From the NCBI GenBank assembly GCA_036498905.1, contig DASYER010000032.1, positions 62,001 to 126,000 on the forward strand: DNA of 64,000 nt. Direction: 5' to 3'. The translations under genes were made by a program, and so were the position numbers. Within the stretch, counting starts at the first letter, position 1. Each line of letters starts with the position of its first letter. A model generated the notes under the pieces. The model was not told the DNA's origin and ran no database searches. It worked only from the letters and a program-made list of their open reading frames with translations. The stretch is from DAIDKA01 sp036498905 (lineage in GTDB: Bacteria; Pseudomonadota; Gammaproteobacteria; Steroidobacterales; Steroidobacteraceae). Shown piece after piece: positions 62,496 through 64,000 of this stretch.

Positions 62496-63382
62496 TTCCG
62501 CAGCGTGAAGCGGATTCGATAGGCAAAGCAGGAATTCACCGGCGCCCCGTCCTCGAGGGTCGGCCGATAATGCCCCGAGCCGGCCTTCGCCAGATTCAAT
62601 GCGCCATCGTCGATCCGTCGGCTCCCGGATGAAGTCGTGATAATCGGGTCAGCGGTCAGACGGCCCTGCGTATTCACGCACACCTGAACCAGGGCGGCGC
62701 CGATCTCTGCAAGGCGTCGCGAGGCGGCGGGGTAATAGTCATCCGTGTCCGGGAACCCCTTGCCTGGACCGCCCTCGGTTCGCAGCACCGGGCGCGGCGG
62801 CAGCTGCTGCTGTCCAGTGTTCCCTGCGCCCCGTGGTACGGCTTCCGGCGGCACGGGTACGTCCGCTCCGCCGTCAATCTTCGGCACCGGTGGCGGATCG
62901 AAGGGCGTGACGGTGCGCTTGAAAGTCAGATCCGTTGTCAGCGGCGGCGGTGGCGGCCGCTGCGGTGTGGTCTGCAACTCAACAAAGCCCTGGGCTATCT
63001 GCGGAAGGGAGGCGACGACGTGCTGCGCCAGTCCGGAGACGAATGCATAGATGATCAGCACGTGCACGGCTGCAATCGCAATGAACGCGACGGTGCGCCG
63101 CGACAGCAGCGGCAGGTTAATTCGCAATTCACCCGGTGCTGCCTTCGGTGCAGCCGATGCGCCCGAGGCCGCAAGCTGCGGCACGCGAAAGTCACGGATA
63201 ATCACACCCGTCGCCCAGCAGCAACCCAGCGCGAGCCGCAGTCGCGACAGCGATCCGGTTCGCGAGGCAAGGTCGGCCTGCCATTCCTCTTCGAGGCGCT
63301 GCGAGAGCGCCACCGGGGCGCGCCGCGCGGCACGCAGAATGAGTCGTTGTGCCAGATCGGTCTTGTCGTCGCGCGTGTTCAT
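62492..63382 (-). CDS. TonB-family protein with PadR-associated N-terminal region
   Basis: The 296-residue protein has a cytosolic helical N-terminus (LAQRLILRAARRAPVALSQRLEEEWQADLA) of the kind seen on membrane proteins encoded next to PadR regulators, one helix (TVAFIAIAAVHVLIIYAFVSGLA), a Pro-rich spacer (RPPPPPL, DPPPVPK) and a C-terminal TonB domain (YYPAASRRLAEIGAALVQVCVNTQGRL, YRPTLEDGAPVNSC). The ATG overlaps the padR stop (ATGA). ExbB and ExbD are not nearby. Confidence 0.82.
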   Translation of the reverse strand: MNTRDDKTDLAQRLILRAARRAPVALSQRLEEEWQADLASRTGSLSRLRLALGCCWATGVIIRDFRVPQLAASGASAAPKAAPGELRINLPLLSRRTVAFIAIAAVHVLIIYAFVSGLAQHVVASLPQIAQGFVELQTTPQRPPPPPLTTDLTFKRTVTPFDPPPVPKIDGGADVPVPPEAVPRGAGNTGQQQLPPRPVLRTEGGPGKGFPDTDDYYPAASRRLAEIGAALVQVCVNTQGRLTADPIITTSSGSRRIDDGALNLAKAGSGHYRPTLEDGAPVNSCFAYRIRFTLRN

Positions 63383-63684
63383 GCGGTAACTCCTTGACCA
63401 AAGCTTGCGAACACTTCGCTGGCCCGGGCCAGACCGCTCGGCGTAAGCCGATACAGTCGGCGGCGTGGTCGTCCGACATGCGCCGGATCCACGGCCTCCC
63501 AGCGACTGACGAACCAGCCGGCCGACTCCAGTCGCAGCAGGATCGGATACAAAGTGCCCGACGCGAGCTGGCCGCGCTTCTGCACATCCGCGCCGGCAAG
63601 CTCATTCGTCGGGTTTTCAAGAAACGCCTCCAAGACCCGCAGGGTCTGCAGAGACATGCGAACGTTTTTATCTTTCTTGCCCAT
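63379..63684 (-). CDS. PadR-family transcriptional regulator
   Basis: The 101-residue regulator has the PadR winged helix: MSLQTLRVLEAFLENPTNELAGADVQKRGQLASGTLYPILLRLESAGWFVSRWE, with a short C-terminal tail (RPRRRLYRLTPSGLARASEVF). PadR-like repressors respond to small molecules. It probably controls itself and the coupled TonB-family gene. Upstream, TGCAAGTC occurs twice (63688-63695 and 63716-63723), a possible operator. Confidence 0.9.
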   Translation of the reverse strand: MGKKDKNVRMSLQTLRVLEAFLENPTNELAGADVQKRGQLASGTLYPILLRLESAGWFVSRWEAVDPAHVGRPRRRLYRLTPSGLARASEVFASFGQGVTA

Positions 63685-63687
63685 GGT

Positions 63688-63723
63688 TGCAAGTCTACAT
63701 AGGGTTATTTCCCGATGCAAGTC
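63688..63723. promoter_or_regulatory. Direct repeat upstream of padR
   Basis: TGCAAGTC is present at 63688-63695 and 63716-63723 with 28 bp between starts, just upstream of the padR ATG on the minus strand. Such spacing could place two regulator dimers on one DNA face. It is a weak candidate for the PadR operator; no classical ATGT-N8-ACAT pattern is obvious. Confidence 0.3.
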
Positions 63724-63857
63724 CGTATTGTGAACTTGACTTATCAACAAGAAAATAGGCAGCCGATAGTGTGACGTGGTTCCGCGGCAGGGGGTCATCC
63801 GATCCGGCCGCCGGGCGTTGTGTCAGTTCATTACCGGCGTATTCAGGATGAGTGACC

Positions 63858-64000
63858 TTGAAATTTCCACGACCGGGACAGTTCGCCCGTCTGCTGATCC
63901 TGGGCTGCGCCCTTGGCGCGCAAAGTTCGCGAGCGGACCCGGTGTCCTCTGTCCAATTGCTGCGTGTCAGCGGCTGCGGGGGATTCCTGCCGGCGGCTCA
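63858..64000 (+). CDS. Start of a secreted protein (partial)
   Basis: From a TTG at 63858 the frame encodes KFPRPGQFARLLILGCALGA, a plausible Sec signal, then VQLLRVSGCGGF. The latter is reminiscent of the start of small secreted CAP-domain proteins, but only about 47 residues are visible. An ATG at 63848 opens another frame that also stays open to the end, without a signal. I favour the TTG frame. Confidence 0.5.
   Translation, partial: MKFPRPGQFARLLILGCALGAQSSRADPVSSVQLLRVSGCGGFLPAA

Overview
The window is chromosomal DNA from a GC-rich gammaproteobacterium. The gene repertoire (azurin, NodT/MacAB-type efflux, FMN-binding PaiB-like protein, OFA-family MFS, an acidic-tailed DUF6763-type protein, NrdAB behind a B12 riboswitch) suggests the Nevskiales/Steroidobacterales/Xanthomonadales neighbourhood; that placement is inference and no rRNA is present. 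Genes are densely packed, with many ATGA or GTGA start-stop overlaps and several convergent pairs that share a few bases. I saw no prophage, insertion sequence or CRISPR array.

Layout. 1-6.4 kb: small metabolic and envelope genes (DUF488 fragment, GST, VOC protein with a possible N-terminal frameshift, DUF899, DUF2214, secreted NTF2-like protein, zinc-ribbon membrane serine protease, glycine-zipper protein, methyltransferase). 6.4-11.7 kb: a signalling operon encoding a receiver-like/TonB-duplicated membrane protein, a CheA-like membrane kinase with an HPt domain, a CheY-like regulator and a CheX-like phosphatase, with no MCP or CheW. 11.9-18.8 kb: PaiB-like and SnoaL-like genes, then a TetR-controlled tripartite efflux operon (TetR, NodT, MacA, MacB as two polypeptides). 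19-24.7 kb: OFA transporter, then nrdAB preceded by a -35/-10 promoter, an NrdR box and a cobalamin riboswitch. 24.7-27.4 kb: a translationally coupled trio of nucleotide cyclase, NYN-LOTUS RNA-binding nuclease and TauE permease. 27.5-36.7 kb: folE, msrB with an RND exporter, a substrate-binding protein with a lipoprotein, typA, DUF2721, and an ABC exporter. 36.7-44.6 kb: glgX-glgB, a glycerophosphodiesterase, and a GGDEF-EAL protein.

44.7-51.1 kb: small Cys protein with a ferredoxin-NADP reductase-like enzyme, azurin, TesB, CpcT-like protein, a degenerate alpha/beta hydrolase, an FAD dehydrogenase and the acidic protein. 51.2-53.7 kb: proBA for proline synthesis. 53.7-59.0 kb: a compact molybdenum-cofactor operon in which much of the late pathway is collapsed into two fusion proteins, MobA-MoaD and MoaE-MoeB-rhodanese, together with moaC, moaA and moeA. 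59-64 kb: secreted protein, Tat-exported amine oxidase, tRNA-Arg, an HDOD regulator, a PadR/TonB-like pair and the start of a secreted protein.

The most noteworthy items are the double control of nrdAB, the Moco fusions, the non-canonical Che/TonB operon, the cyclase-NYN-TauE operon and the hydrolase homologue that appears to have lost its nucleophile and catalytic His.
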